DNA of 64,000 bases, from contig JAPMOS010000018.1 in the NCBI GenBank assembly GCA_027972325.1, forward strand, positions 372,001 to 436,000. Reading direction: 5' to 3'. The notes below the pieces were generated by a model. The model did no database searches, was not told the origin of the DNA, and saw nothing but the letters and a program-made list of their open reading frames with translations. The stretch comes from Paratrimastix pyriformis (taxonomy: Eukaryota > Preaxostyla > Paratrimastigidae). Of the stretch, positions 33,356 to 45,500 are shown piece after piece. Both the position numbers and the translations under genes were made by a program. The stretch's first letter is position 1; each line of letters starts with the position of its first letter.

Positions 33356-33669
33356 AAAAAAAAAAAAAAACCCCACTTTACATCTCATGGCCCCCTTTCT
33401 CCTCCTCTGTAGTCCCCGAGGTCGTGGTCGTAGTGCCATCTTCCCTCCCCGCGCCCCCCCCGGCCGACCTGCTGCAGGCCGCCGCCCCCCGGGCGCCCAG
33501 CCCCACGCAGATGCTCTTTCCCGAGTTCCCGGCGCCTTACAAGCACGAGGAGGAGGACTTGGTGGGGGCGGCCATGCCCCTGCCCCCCGGCCTGGCCGGC
33601 GAGCTTCCACTGCCGACTCCGCCCTCCTCGGCCTCCGAGTCGGCCGCTGAGCCCACGCACCGCAACTGA
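32475..33669 (+). CDS. Single-pass membrane protein with Pro/Ala/Thr-rich tail
   Basis: Not recognised. The N-terminal exon has three in-frame ATGs (32475, 32484, 32505). After a 72-bp intron (CAGA|GTATCA...GTGCAG|GTGTT) the protein reads SVQSAANTEAQPVATGAVVA, leading into one hydrophobic segment (VVAIIASLAVVLGATCIIIM) and a cysteine-rich juxtamembrane motif RRGGCCGCFGGPKE that could be palmitoylated. The rest is low complexity: Pro/Ala/Val, then Ala-Thr repeats (ATATTATAATSSATATTATT), then Pro-rich sequence. It ends in an exon with PSPTQMLFPEFPAPYKHEEE and SESAAEPTHRN, stop at 33667. A C27-A25 compound homopolymer (33319-33370) lies in the last intron. Topology and function are unknown; middle exon joins are approximate. 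Confidence 0.6.
33319..33370. repeat. Compound C27-A25 homopolymer in intron
   Basis: Twenty-seven C residues pass directly into twenty-five A residues, inside the last intron of the membrane-protein gene. The intron then ends in a TCTGTAG acceptor at about 33412. Confidence 0.95.
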
Positions 33670-33944
33670 GCAGCAGCTCTTCGTCTCCTCCTTCCCTCGG
33701 GGGTCTGGTCGTGGGGGGAGCGGGAAGGAGGGTATTTCTCTGATCCTTCTCCGTTTGCGGGAGGTGAAGACGTTGTTTTGTATACGGGTGGCCTCCAATC
33801 TCGCACACAGCCTGGGGGAGAGGATGGAGAGACAGCAAGCAGGACGACGACACGACGCACGACGCAGGCTGCAGTGGGCGCTCGGGTGTCCGTCTGCCCT
33901 TCTCGACGGCAGCATGAAAAGTCACTCCCAACCAGGCGCGCCGC

Positions 33945-34942
33945 TCAGTCGTCGGTCCTCGGTGGGTGCTCGGGGACCGGCTCTCCCTCGGCGGGCTCTT
34001 TGGTGGGGGACTCCCTCCGGGGCATGGTCTGCCGCCCCTCCGCAGCCTCGGCCTCGGCCTCGCGGGCGTGTTTCGTGCCGGCTGAGGGGGCCTCCGCGGG
34101 CGGGGATGCCACGGCGGGGGCCGTGGACGTGGGCGCTGCCTCATCGTCGTCCCCGGGTGCCAGCAGGGCCGGGTTCACCTCAATGACCGGCTCGGCGGGC
34201 TCCCGGGCGGCCGCCACGTCATCGGCCAGCTTGCCCCCCTCCACCATGAAGACGTACTCCCGGGTGCTGAACCCGAACTTCACCACATCCCCCTCCCGGA
34301 TCTCGTAGTATCGGTGGTCTTCCATCTTCTCCCCCGAGATCTGCGTCCCGTTGGTCGACCCCAGGTCCATGAGGAAGGGCCTGACCGGGGGGTGCGTGAA
34401 GGGGACCAGAACAAAGTCGTCACAGACTTGACAACCTTCCGAACACGTCCGTCCTCCCGTTCTTCTTTGATCTCCCGGTAGTACAGCACCGCATGCTGCG
34501 CTGAGCAGGACGGGTGATCAAGGGGAATATCTGCAATCTATGGAGAGAATAAAAACGAAGCTGTGGTATGGCGACGTCCTGACCCGACGGTCGCGGCCAA
34601 ACATAAAACCGGGATGCCTGTGAAGATAGATAACTGGGAAGGATGAGTGCTGAATACAACGGCAAGAGACAGACTTTCCTCGTTCTTCTCATTTTTAAAG
34701 ACATAGCACCGCCACCTTTGAGTAGGTTCGTGCATATCTGGAGGCTCATCCCATCGCAGTTGAATTCCCTGGAAATGTGTTGTCGTGCAACTCTGGGAGG
34801 AGGATCGGCGCTTACAGACGTGGTACATGCATTTCTCTGTGGCTAGCTTTCCACTTGGTTTATAGTTTGGCTGTTCCTTGGGCTTTGCCGGCGCGTCATC
34901 GCTTGCTGGCGCTGGAGGGTTCGGAGCCTTCTCCTCTTGCAT
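33945..34942 (-). CDS. SNIP1: SNIP1/DAWDLE-type FHA-domain protein
   Basis: A forkhead-associated domain protein of the SNIP1/DDL/Pml1 group, which in other eukaryotes binds phospho-threonine partners in the spliceosome (RES complex) or in small-RNA processing. It starts MQEEKAPNPPAPASDDAPAK, then QPNYKPSGKLATE, IQLRWDEPPDMHEPTQRWRC, FMFGRDRR-IADIPLDHPSCS, AQHAVLYYREIKEEREDGRV, MDLGSTNGTQISGEKMEDHR and YYEIREGDVVKFGFSTREYV. Human SNIP1 has the same series: EPNFKLSGKLAEETN, SEPPEARIPKKRWRLYPF, LLGRDRKIADIPVDHPSCSKQHAV, DLGSGNGTFLNN, RYYELKEKDVLKFGFSTREYV. The phosphopeptide-binding Arg, Ser-x-x-His and Asn are all present. The C-terminal 80 residues are Ala/Glu/Pro-rich. The stop is at 33945, 275 bp from the convergent membrane-protein stop. 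Confidence 0.92.
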
Positions 34943-35179
34943 TCAAAAAAATTGTGATTCTATGCCCCTGTTGATAGCGACCCCAACCGGAAATGAGATG
35001 TTGGAATTGGTTCTTGTTGAGAGGGCAATCGAGAAAAATGGGCATAAATAGGGAATGGCGTGGTCGAAAAAATGGCGCCGGAAAAGGTGGGAACAGAATG
35101 GAGAGTTGGAAGTAGGTGCTCCGCAATCTCGGAGCGAACCACATGTTTATCTCATGTGTGTGGCGCAAAGGGACTGATC

Positions 35180-36561
35180 TCATGTGTGCGCCGTCCCTTG
35201 CAAAGGATTTGTTGGAGCCGGAATGCCGAAGATCTGGCAAATGGCCTATAAGAAGAAAACGACGATGGAATGAATACTCGTCAATAAACCTCCAGACCTG
35301 GATGAATGTGCGAACAGTCGTTGCCTCACGCTGGATGTGGGTGGTGAGGAGGGGGTCTGAGCAGCTGGTCCGGAGGGCCTCGACGTCCCGCCATAGGTCG
35401 CGGGCCACCGACCCGAAGACCCGGCTGGCCTGGGCCCAGGGGCTGGGCGCCTGCCCGGCGGCGGGACCGTCCAGCATCTCTGCCCAACCGGCAACCAACA
35501 AACCCGGATTAAGAAGGGGCGGGGGCAGGCGGGGAACAGGGGGCCGTGTGCCGGCTGGAGGGCAGACCCATGGGGGCAGCGCCACCCGAGGGGGCTGGGC
35601 GCCGGCGGGGGCGGGGCTGTTGGGGTGGTGGGTGGCCACGAAGGAGGCCACCAGGTAGAGCAGATTCTCGATGATGAACAGCACCCGCACGGCCTGGGCG
35701 CGGGCCTCGCGGGCCCCCGTGGCCAGGATGACCACAGACGGGGCCGCCCCCAGATCCGCTGCAACCACGGGGCGCGCGGGGATCCCGGTGAGCCCAGGCG
35801 GGCGGGGCGGGGCGGGGGGGGGGGGGGGGAGCAGAACGAAGGCGCCGGTCAGGGGCAGGGGGAGGTCCACGGACCCGAGGATCCCCGCGGTGGCGAGGCC
35901 GTGCCCCGCATGAGGGGCATCGGGAGCGGGAGGGGCGGCGGGAGGGCGATGTTGGTGGCGGTGGCGGTGGCGGTGGCGGTGGCGGTGGCGGTGGGGCCGG
36001 GGGGCGATGGGCCGCCCATGACCAGCACCGGGATGGGCCCCGGGGGCGGCAGGGGCCCCGGGCCAGACGAGGAGAGCCCCGAGAGGGATTCGCGCCTGCT
36101 GGCCGCGGGCTTGTTGTGCAGCCGGGGCGGACCCGAGTGCGGGGTCGAGGGGTAGCCGGGCGTGCGCGCCGAGGGCGAGGCGGGCACTGCCGAGAGGACG
36201 CGAGTAAGCCGGGGTGAGAAGGGGGATGGAGAGGAGACGGACGATCGAGGCCCAGGCCCGTTGGGGGGGCGCGCCAGTAGGGGTTGGCGTGGAGCCAGCG
36301 GCCGTAGTGGCGGAGGCACTCGAGCAGGGCGCCCACGAAGGGCGGCATGACGGCCTCCATGGCCGCCACCTGCACGAGCCGCTCCGTCCCCGGCTGCAAC
36401 CCCACACGGGTCGGACCCGCCAGCAGGGCGGCCAGGGGATCGATGCCCGGGGGCAGGGCGGCCAGGGGCAGCGCCGGAAATCCTTCAGGGCCCATCATCC
36501 CACCGCCCGGCCGGGGCATCGCACCGCCAGGGCTCGCGGGGGGCCATGCACCCACCCCACC

Positions 36562-36592
<31 letters not shown>

Positions 36593-39500
36593 GGATCGGC
36601 GGGCTGCGGGCTGGCCGGGACGCCCATCATCCAGCCGGGGGCGGCCGCGGGCAGGCCGGGCGGGTAGGTGGGCAGGGGCAGGGAGAAGAGCATCCACACG
36701 GGCGACTCGAGCAGCGACAGGCGCGGCACCCACTGGGGCCGGCCGCTGGGCAGGACGGCCCCGCCCGCCTGCGAGCCGGGCGGCACCAGGACCAGGGCCG
36801 ACGAGTGGGCCCCCAGCTGGTGCAGGGCCGCCTCGGCCGGGGGCAGCCCCAGGGCGGCCAGGGGCCCCGGGGCCAGGACGCGCATGTAGAGGACGACCTC
36901 CTCGAGGGTGCCCGTCACCAGCCGCTCGACCAGGGCCTGGAAGGGCTCCTGCGAGGTGTCCCCGAACTCGGGCGGCAGGGGCCCCACCGGGCCGGCCATG
37001 GTGGCGGGCGAGGAGGGCGACTCCGACCGGCCCGTGGCCACGTAGAGCGACGAGGGGGAGGCCGTCAGGGGCGGCATACGGCGGCCCGCGTGCGGCGCGG
37101 CCGGCTGCTGCGGGGCTGCGGCCGGGGAGGGAGGCGACCCGGCGGTGGCGGGGGCGGCGGTCGGGGGCGGCAGGGGCGGGGTGGTCATGTTGAAGAGGGC
37201 CCACTCCTGGCTGGTGAAGATGCGCATCGTGCCCACCGCCTTGGGGATGTCCTGCAGGTACCCCGAGAAGCACTGCCCCACCCCAGACACACGGCCGCCG
37301 CCATCGAAATGAGCCAACAGGCGACCCGCAAAGGGGAGGGAAACGCGGGGCCGGTGAAAGGGCGGGCGGGCGGGGGGAGCGGACCCTGAACAGGTTGCAC
37401 ATGCCGATGTGCAGCCCCACCGGGAAGTGCAGCTGGGCCACGTGGGGCGGGGGCGCCCGCCACTCAGAACGGCCCGGCTGGCCCTGGCCCGGCTGGGAGG
37501 CCCCGGCCCAGCCCGCGTCGGGGCTGGGGGCGGCCCACTTGGGGCGGCGCGTCTCCCGGGCGAGGGCGTGCAGGAAGGTCGCGATGCAGCGCACCTCGGC
37601 GTGCCTGCGGGGCCCGGCGCCACGACCGCCGGCGGACAAGGAAGTGAGCGGTGCAGATCGTTGGAATTGGCGGCCCGCGGGGTGGCCGCAGGGAGGGGTG
37701 TGGATGGAGGTGTGCCTGCGGGTGGCGGGGGGCGGCGGGGCTGACCTGCCGAGGGGGGGCAGCACGTCGGCGCTGACGAGCAAGGGCTCGAGGAGCCGCC
37801 GCTGGTGGGTGGCGCAGAAGTGCAGGCATTGCTCGACCGTGTTCAGCTGGTTCCCTGCGCCATGTTATGCCATCAGCACCCCCCCGGCCAGCCAGCGTCC
37901 AGCGTCGGTGGTGAGTGGTGAGCGGGCGCGAACGGACTCTGGTCCCCATGGGCGGGCGGGCGGGCCCCCCATGGACGGGGGCGGCCTGGGGGCGGCGGTG
38001 GGGGGGTCTGGGGCCGGGCGGGGGCGGCGGACCGAGGGTGCGCAGGAGGGCCGCCAGGGCGAGGAGGCTCGTGCACCACACCCGGTGGCGCGCGTCGGGC
38101 TGGCGCTCGGGGCCGCGGCCCACGTAGGGCAGGATGAGCTCGTCGCTGGGCAGCCGACCGGGCGGCGCCCCCGGGCCGGCCGTCGGGGCCCCGGGCATGG
38201 CCACGGGCGGGGCCGTGTCGCCGTCGGTGTGCGTCAGGCTCAAGGGCTGCGCGCGGGACGCATGGGGCGATCTGAGGCGAGGCGAGGCGAGGCGAGGCGA
38301 GGGCGGGCACGAGAGGAGCATCGGCACGAGGGGTGGCGGGGGGACGGACGGGGATCAGGGAGACGATGAGGTCGCTCAGGCGGTCGACGAGGCCCTGCTC
38401 GGCCAGGGTCTGCGGGTGTGGCCCCCCCCCCAAAGCAGCCGGGCGGACGGACAGCCGGCGGTGAGCGGGTGCTGGTGAAGGCCGCCCCCGACGCGACGGC
38501 CCACCCGGGCGGCGCCACCAACCCGAAGAGGCGGCGGCTCCCCCCGCGGCCCCGGCCCCAAGCGACCCCCGTCCGAGGGCGGCCCGGTCCGAGCGGGTGC
38601 ATGGACATGCAAGAGGGCAGACCTTGGCCGGGGCCTCGTGCTGGGCCAGGACGAGCACCCAGTGGAGCACCTGGGTCAGGCGGGGGCACTGGGCCTCGAC
38701 CTCCAGCTGCCACTCGAGCACCCGCCCCGGGCCGGCCGGCCGGGCACCGGGGGGCGGCAGGCCGGGCGGCTGGACGGCCAGCTGGGCGAGCAGCTCCTGC
38801 ACGTAGCGCAGGTCGGCCAGCCCCAGCGCCCGCACGGTGGCCGTCCCGCCCAGCAGCGAGCCCGCGTACGGGGCCAGGGCCAGGGCCCGCGGGTGGGCCG
38901 GGGGGGACGCCTCGGCCAGCGAGGGGGCCGCGGAGCGCTTCTGGGGGAGCCCCGTGCTGAGGTTGCTGCGCAGGGCGGCCGGCGCGGGCATGGCGGGGCC
39001 GCCCGCCAGGGGCGCTACGGCCGGCCGGAAGAGGTACCGCCGGGCCAGCTCGCACAGCAGGGCGCACGAGGCCTGCTGGAGGGGCCCATGCAGGAGGCAC
39101 TTGGCCAGCGCGGGCAGCAGCGCGTAGATCGTCGGAAGGACCTGCGCACGGCCGGCGGCGGGGGGTGAAGACGCAATTCGAGTACGTCGGGCAGGGCTGG
39201 CAGGGGGGGTCGGGGCGGGACAGGGTTGCGGGCCGACCTGCTTGCGGGCCTCGACCAGGTCCAGGGCCGCCTTGGGCTGTGCGGCCTCGGGCCCGGCCCC
39301 CAGGGCGGCCAGGGCGGCCAGGGCGGCCGGCTTCTCGAGGGCGGGCGGGGTGGGCTCGCCGGCCTCCGTCAGGTCGGCCCCTTCGGCCGAGGCCGCCGCG
39401 GGCGCGGGGCAGGGCGCCCTGGGCGGGCCCATGGGGGTGGCGTGGCTCGAGGCCAGCGAGAGGCGCACGCGGGGCGGCGCGGGGGGCAGCGAGGGCAGCG

Positions 39501-42500
39501 AGCGGAGGAGGTGCGCCAGCTGCAGGGCAGGGCAGGGCCAGGCAAGGGGAGGGGATGAGCGGTGAAGTGACGTGGCCGGGGAGGGGGGGACGGGATGGGG
39601 ATGGGGGGGACGGGATGGGGGGGACGGGAGAGGGAGGGGGGCGAGCGGGCGGACGGCGATGAGAAGGGGCCCCATGAGGAGGCTCTGGTCCGTCTCGACC
39701 CGGGCCGTGACCAGGGCCTGCGCGGAGGCGGTGGCGCCCCCCAGGGGGAGCCCCAGCCGGCCGGCGAGGGCCCGGGCCAGGGCCTCGGCCATGGGCAGCG
39801 CATCCTCGAGCCCCACCGGGCCGTAGGGGCGGTGGGCGGCGGGCACGATGGGGGCCAGGGCCGCGGGCGACCAGAGGGCCCCCTCGAGGCGGGGCAGGGC
39901 CAGCAGGGCCAGCTGCTGGTGCAGGGCGGCCAGGCAGTCGGCCCGCAGGCTGCTCGACCAGGCCCGCTCCAGGGCCGCCAGGCCGCCCCCCTGGGCCAGC
40001 AGCCCGTGCAGCGTCCGGCCGGACCCGGGCAGCCCACCCGCGGGGGCCGTGAGGGGCCCCCGCCGAGCCGGCCGAGCGGGCGAAGGCGGGCACGGCCTGC
40101 AGAGCCTCGCGCACCAGGTCGGCCACGTGGACGGGGACGCCCTCGGTGCCGGCCGCCCCGGCCAGGCTGCCGCTGCCGGCCACGGGGGCGCACGTGGCCC
40201 GGGCGTAGGCCCAGGGCCCCGCGGCGGGGACGGGTTCCTTGGGGCCCCGGGGGGCGGGCGGTGGGGCCGTCGAGGCGGGCTCGGCCAGCAGGTCCTCGAG
40301 CGGCTCGGCAGCCAGGTTGCTGGGGTCCACGGGCAGGGCCGACCAGGGCGCCGTCTGGGTCTTGTTCAGCAGGTAGCCCAGCAGCAGCCCCACCTCGGCC
40401 TCGGCCGCGTCACGGGCCGACCCGTCCTGCGGGGGGGGGGGGGGGGGGGGGGGGGGGGTTGCCAAGGAGGAGAGGAAAACGGACGGGGGCGAGAAGACCC
40501 GTTGAGATTTGTGAAGGGGCGACGATGTCAGGGGCACTGCGGCTGGCCGGCGCGATGGCCGCTGGGGCGGGCGGGGGGGGAGCGGGGGGGTTGCCGACCT
40601 CGTCCAGCTCGATGCCCTGCGGCTCGGGGAGCACCCGGTCCACCCGCGGGGTGGCCGTGCTGTCGGTGTGTGGGGTGGCCAGCACCGAGGAGGTCGTCGC
40701 CGTCACACTGGCCGCCGCAGCCGCGGGCGCGTGGGGGCGCACCTCGGGTGGACCGGGGGCCACAGCCATGGCCGGGTGGACGAGCCGGTCGGCCAGCTGG
40801 GCGCAGAGGCGCGTCAGGAGGCGCTGGCTGAGGAGCAGCTGGCCGGGCGCCACCCGGGCGGGCCCGAAGACGCTCCGCCCGGCACTGGTGCTGCTCCCCG
40901 CGGCGGCGGCGGCGGAGGCCGGGGCGACGCCCTGAGGGCCGGCCAGGAGGCGGCACAGGGCCACCATCTGCAGGAGCAACCGCCAGGCCCGGGCCACCAT
41001 GAACTGGGCGTCGATGAAGGCCCAGCCCAGGTTGGTCAGGGCCGCCAGCTGGTCGAGCTGCTCCGTGATCCGGTACAGGTACACCAGCCGCGAGCACAGC
41101 CCCCCGCTGGGCCCCGCTGCCCCGCCAAGGGCGGCCGCCTCGCCGGGGGTGGCTGCAGGGGCTCCGCCTGCCGCCGCCGTCCGGGGGGTGGCCGGGGACG
41201 GGCTGGCGGCCGTGCGGGCGACCCAGCGGGCCGGGGTGGCCCCCACCGAGCGGCACTGCTGGGCTACCGAGGCCGCCACCGAGGTCGAGTCGGCCGCCCC
41301 CCGCGCCGGGGTGCACCCGCCCCCCAGGGGGGCGCCCGTGGGGGCCAGCGGGCTGCCCGGGAAGAGGGCCGCCCGGGGGCTGCCCTCGAGCCCGCCCGGG
41401 CTGCCCGCGGCGGCCATGGCGTCGATCTGCTGGCGCACCTGGGCGGGCCTCCGGGCGGGCACCATGAAGGGCGGCACCACCACCGCCGCCGCCTCGGCCC
41501 GGCCCCCGAAGAGCGGGTGCAGCAGCGGCGAGGGCACCGGGCTGCCCGGGCTGCCGGCCGGGACCCCAGCCGCCCCGGCAGAGACGGCGGCCCCGGGGGC
41601 CTGCGAGGCAAACAGGGGTGCCGGCTGGGAGCCCGTGGCGGGCAGGGTCTGCGTCTGCACGCAATGGCGCAGGAACTGTGGCGCGGCCCCCCCCCCCCCC
41701 CCCGGCCCATGCAGCGGCCAGCGCAAAACAGAGGCGAAGAATGAGGCGGTGTGGGGAGCGAGGAAGGGGGAGGGGCGGGCAAGGCGAGTGCCAGCGACCT
41801 CGGTGGCGTAGATGTAGCTCGGCCCGAAGGCGGGCAGGGGCTCGGGCCGCCCGGCGGGCAGGATGCGGAAGACGGACAGGTCGATGCCCATCCAGTGGGC
41901 CAGCCGGTGCAGGAAGAGCGGCACCCGCGTGTCCGTGGCCATCGTCTGCCCTCCAGCCCAGTCCAGCCCAGCCCAGCCCAGCCCAGCCCAGCCCAGCCCA
42001 GCCCAGCCCAGCCCAGCCCAGCCCAGCCCAGCCCAGCCCAGCCCAGCCCAGCCCAGCCCAGCCCAGCCCAGCCCAGCCCAGCCCAGCCCAGCCCAGCCCA
42101 GCAGCACAGGGGGGCGGGTGAGTGGGGGCGCCTCGGCGGGGCGGAAAGACGAGGCGGCGGGGCGCGGGGGCGGGTGCGGACGGTGAAGCGGGCGTTGAGG
42201 TCGAGGGCAGTCTGCTCGGGCAGCAGGGCCGCCAGGGCCTGGTGGACGGGGGCGCTCAGGAGCAGCGGGGCCCCTGAGCACTGGGCCACCTCGGCCCGCA
42301 ACTTGGCCAGCAGCTGCGGCCGGGCGCTGTGCGCGACCGACAGGGACCCGTGCATGGCCGAAGAGAGACCATGATGGGACCGGGACCGGGACCGGGCCGG
42401 GGGACGGGGGGCGAGGCCTGGCGGGGCGCGGACCTCTTGGCGGCCAGGGCGAGCTGGTCGTGGAGCTCCTGCATGCGCCGGCTGACCTCGCTGATCTGCC

Positions 42501-45500
42501 CCTCCAGCTGCGCCGCCCCTGCTGCGGCCGCCCGGAGAGCCGACCCGGCGGGTCAGAAAGCGTGGCCGAGCGTGGGACCCACCCCAACCCGGTGGTCATC
42601 GACGAGGGGCCGTGCATGCCCGCACGGAGAGGAGAGGCGGCGCACGGGCAGCGTCCCATCGGCAGCATCCCATCGGCATCAGCTCGCCGACACCGAGCCA
42701 GCAGGCAGACGGCCAGCGGCGGGGAGCGAGGGGAGGGGCGAGGAGCGAGGGGCGGACCCTGGGGTGCGACCGCGGGCAGGGCGGCGGCGCCGCCCGTCGA
42801 GGGGGCTGCGGGGGCCGAGGCCGGGGCCGGGGCCAGGGCCCTGGCCAGCTGCTCCTGCAGGGTGGCCCGCTGCTGGGTCAGCTGGTCGAGGCGCTGCTGG
42901 CGCTGCTGCTGGGCGGCCTCGTGGGCGACCCGCTCGCGCTGCTCCACCTGCCCATGCCCAGCGCCAGAGCCAGAGCCCACCGGGGAGGGCCCACGTCCGG
43001 TGGTATGAGGACGTGCCAGTGGAGCGGGGATGGCTCTTTGGGTTGGCTGTTGGGTTGTGGGGCGGGGATGCGACCTCGGCTGCGCGCTGGGCGAGGCCCT
43101 CCTCGAGCTGCCTGTGGATCTCGAGGGCCACCAGCCGCAGGGCCCACGCCCGGCAGGCCAGGCCCTGGACGAAGGCCGGGCTGGGCAGGGGCGTCGGGTT
43201 GGCGGGCAGCGTCGGGATCTGCAGCAGGTTGACGCCTCCGCCTGCGCCCACACGGGGTCACATCGGCCGACAGGAGGACCAGAGGAGGAGCCGGGTGAGG
43301 ATGGGGGGCGGGAAGAACAGCCATGCCGCGCACCCAACTGTCACAGGCAGCCACCAGCGTATGGGGCAGGGCAGGGACCGGGAGGAGGCAGGGATCGGGG
43401 GGGTGCGAACCCATGAGGCCGGCCGCGGTGGCCTGCTGGACGAGGGGCGAGGCGCGGACGCCCGGGGTGGCCTGGCCCAGGCTGGCGGCCAGGGCGCGGC
43501 GCCCGGTGGTGGCCGCCGAGCGGCCCGTCATGGACATGGACATGGGGACCCGGGGGCCGGCCGAGGGGGGCGGTGGGGTGGCCATCAGACCGCCCAGGGA
43601 GGGGGTCCGGCTCCGGGTCAGGGGCCCTCCGGCCCGGGGCGTGACCGGGGGCAGCAGGGGCGAGGCCGGGCTGGCCAGGAGGACCGGCTCGGGGGCCAGG
43701 TACTCGTCCAGGTTGTAGGGAAGCGTCCAAGCGGGGGGGAGCCAAGGGCCGAAAGGAGCTGTCAGATCGGGGCCGCGGGCATGGGGATGGGTGGCAATCG
43801 GGGGGGGGGGCCGACCGCGGTGAGCTGCTCCCAGAAGCGGGGCAGGGCCGCCAGCTGGCGGACGACGGGCAGGAAGTCGGCCGACTGGGACCAGAGCCCG
43901 TGCAGCAGGCTCAGCGTCGCCGCCAGCAGGTGCGGCCGCCTGCCCTCAGGCGGGGGGTGCGGGTGGGCAGAGGCAGAGCGGGACCGTCAACGTGGATTCC
44001 TCCCAAACAACACCCCCCGTCCCAAAGGCAGAGGCGGGGGGCGGGGGGGGGGGGGGGGCGGGGGGGGGGGGGGGAGCCACGGACGTCTCGACGGAACGGC
44101 GCACGTCGGCCAGGAGGAGCTCCACCCCATAGAGGAAGGTGTCCTCCTTGATGGGGCCCCCGGGGCGGCCGGCTCGCCGCCCTCGCCCTCGGCCATCAGG
44201 AAAGCTTCGCCAGCCCGGGCTGCACGCACACCCGTCCAACCGTCCAACCATCATCGGACGCCCCGTGAGCGCACCATCCGGGCATGGCGGGGCGGCCAAA
44301 AGCGGGGGACGGGGGGCCGGAGGTGGTGGTGGGAAGGCGGGCGGGCGGGTGGTGATGGTGGGGCGGGCGGGGCGGCGGACCTGGTCTCGACGGCCGCCGA
44401 GACGAGCTGCACGATGCGGACGGCCAGGGACTCCTCGGCGGCCGGGTCGGTGTACCGCGACACGAAGAAGTCCCGCAGCGCGGGCGCCTGGGGCCGCCCC
44501 GGGGGGGGGGGGGGGGGGGGGGGCGATGAGGGGCGGGTGGAGGGCAGGGGGGCAGGACCGAGGGATGGAGCGGGGGGGGGGGGGGGGGGGGGTGGCGATG
44601 AAGGGGGGCCGACCCTGGCGCCGAGGTAGCCCTTGAGGGAGGGGGAAGTGCCGCATCCGCACCGACAGCCGGCACACCAGGGTCAGCGTCTCCGTGCACA
44701 GGGCCGAGAATTCCTGGGCAGGCGGGGGCGAGGCGAGGCGCCCGATGGATGCGCCCCGGAGATGAGACTGGGCTGGGGAGGGAGGCAGGGGCAGGGCGGG
44801 GCGGGGCTGGGGCGGCCGATGCGGGGGCGGCCGATGCGGGGGCAGCGGGGGGGGGGGGGGGGGGGGGGGCGGACGATGCGGTACTGGTACTCGACGTAGC
44901 CGGCGATGAGCAGCAGCCACTCGGTCCGCTGGGGGCCCGCCACCTGGTGCAGCAGGTTGGCCTCGAAGGGCGTCGCCTCCCCCGAGATCCCGCCCCCGCC
45001 CCCGCCCCCGCCCGTCGCCTGCCCCAAGAGACCCCACGGGAAGCGTGATGAGTGGCGATGGTGATGAGGGAGCGACGAGGGCCGCGATGCCGGGAGGCGG
45101 GCAGCAGCAGAGGGGGCAGAGGGCAGAGGGGGCAGGGGAGGCTGAGCGGAGGTGGCGCGGGGTGCGGACGTCGCGCGATGTGAGGACGCGCAGGATGTAG
45201 ACGAGCACCCGGAGCCCCTGGCAGACGAGGTTCTCTACCTGGCGGGCCTCCTCCACCCGGCGCTGCTCGTACAGCGCCTGCGCCCCCACCGTGCCGAGAG
45301 GGGGCCCAAGAGCCAAAGTGGAGGGCCAAGGGGTGGGTGGTGATGATGGCGATGCGCGTGGTGCGGATCCGTCCGACCCACACGCAAACCGCGGGGGGCC
45401 CCCCGTGCGGCGGTGGGGGAGATGGGGTGCAAAACCCGGTGGGCGGGGTGGGCGGGCGGGCGGGACCTCGAGAGCGGGCACCCCAATGCCGATGGCCCCG

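Noticed and set aside
41618-42374. AQPSPAQPS repeat frames that look like a secreted repeat protein
   Set aside because: Translation of the intronic (GCCCA)n array of Nup188; no start, signal peptide or splice support.
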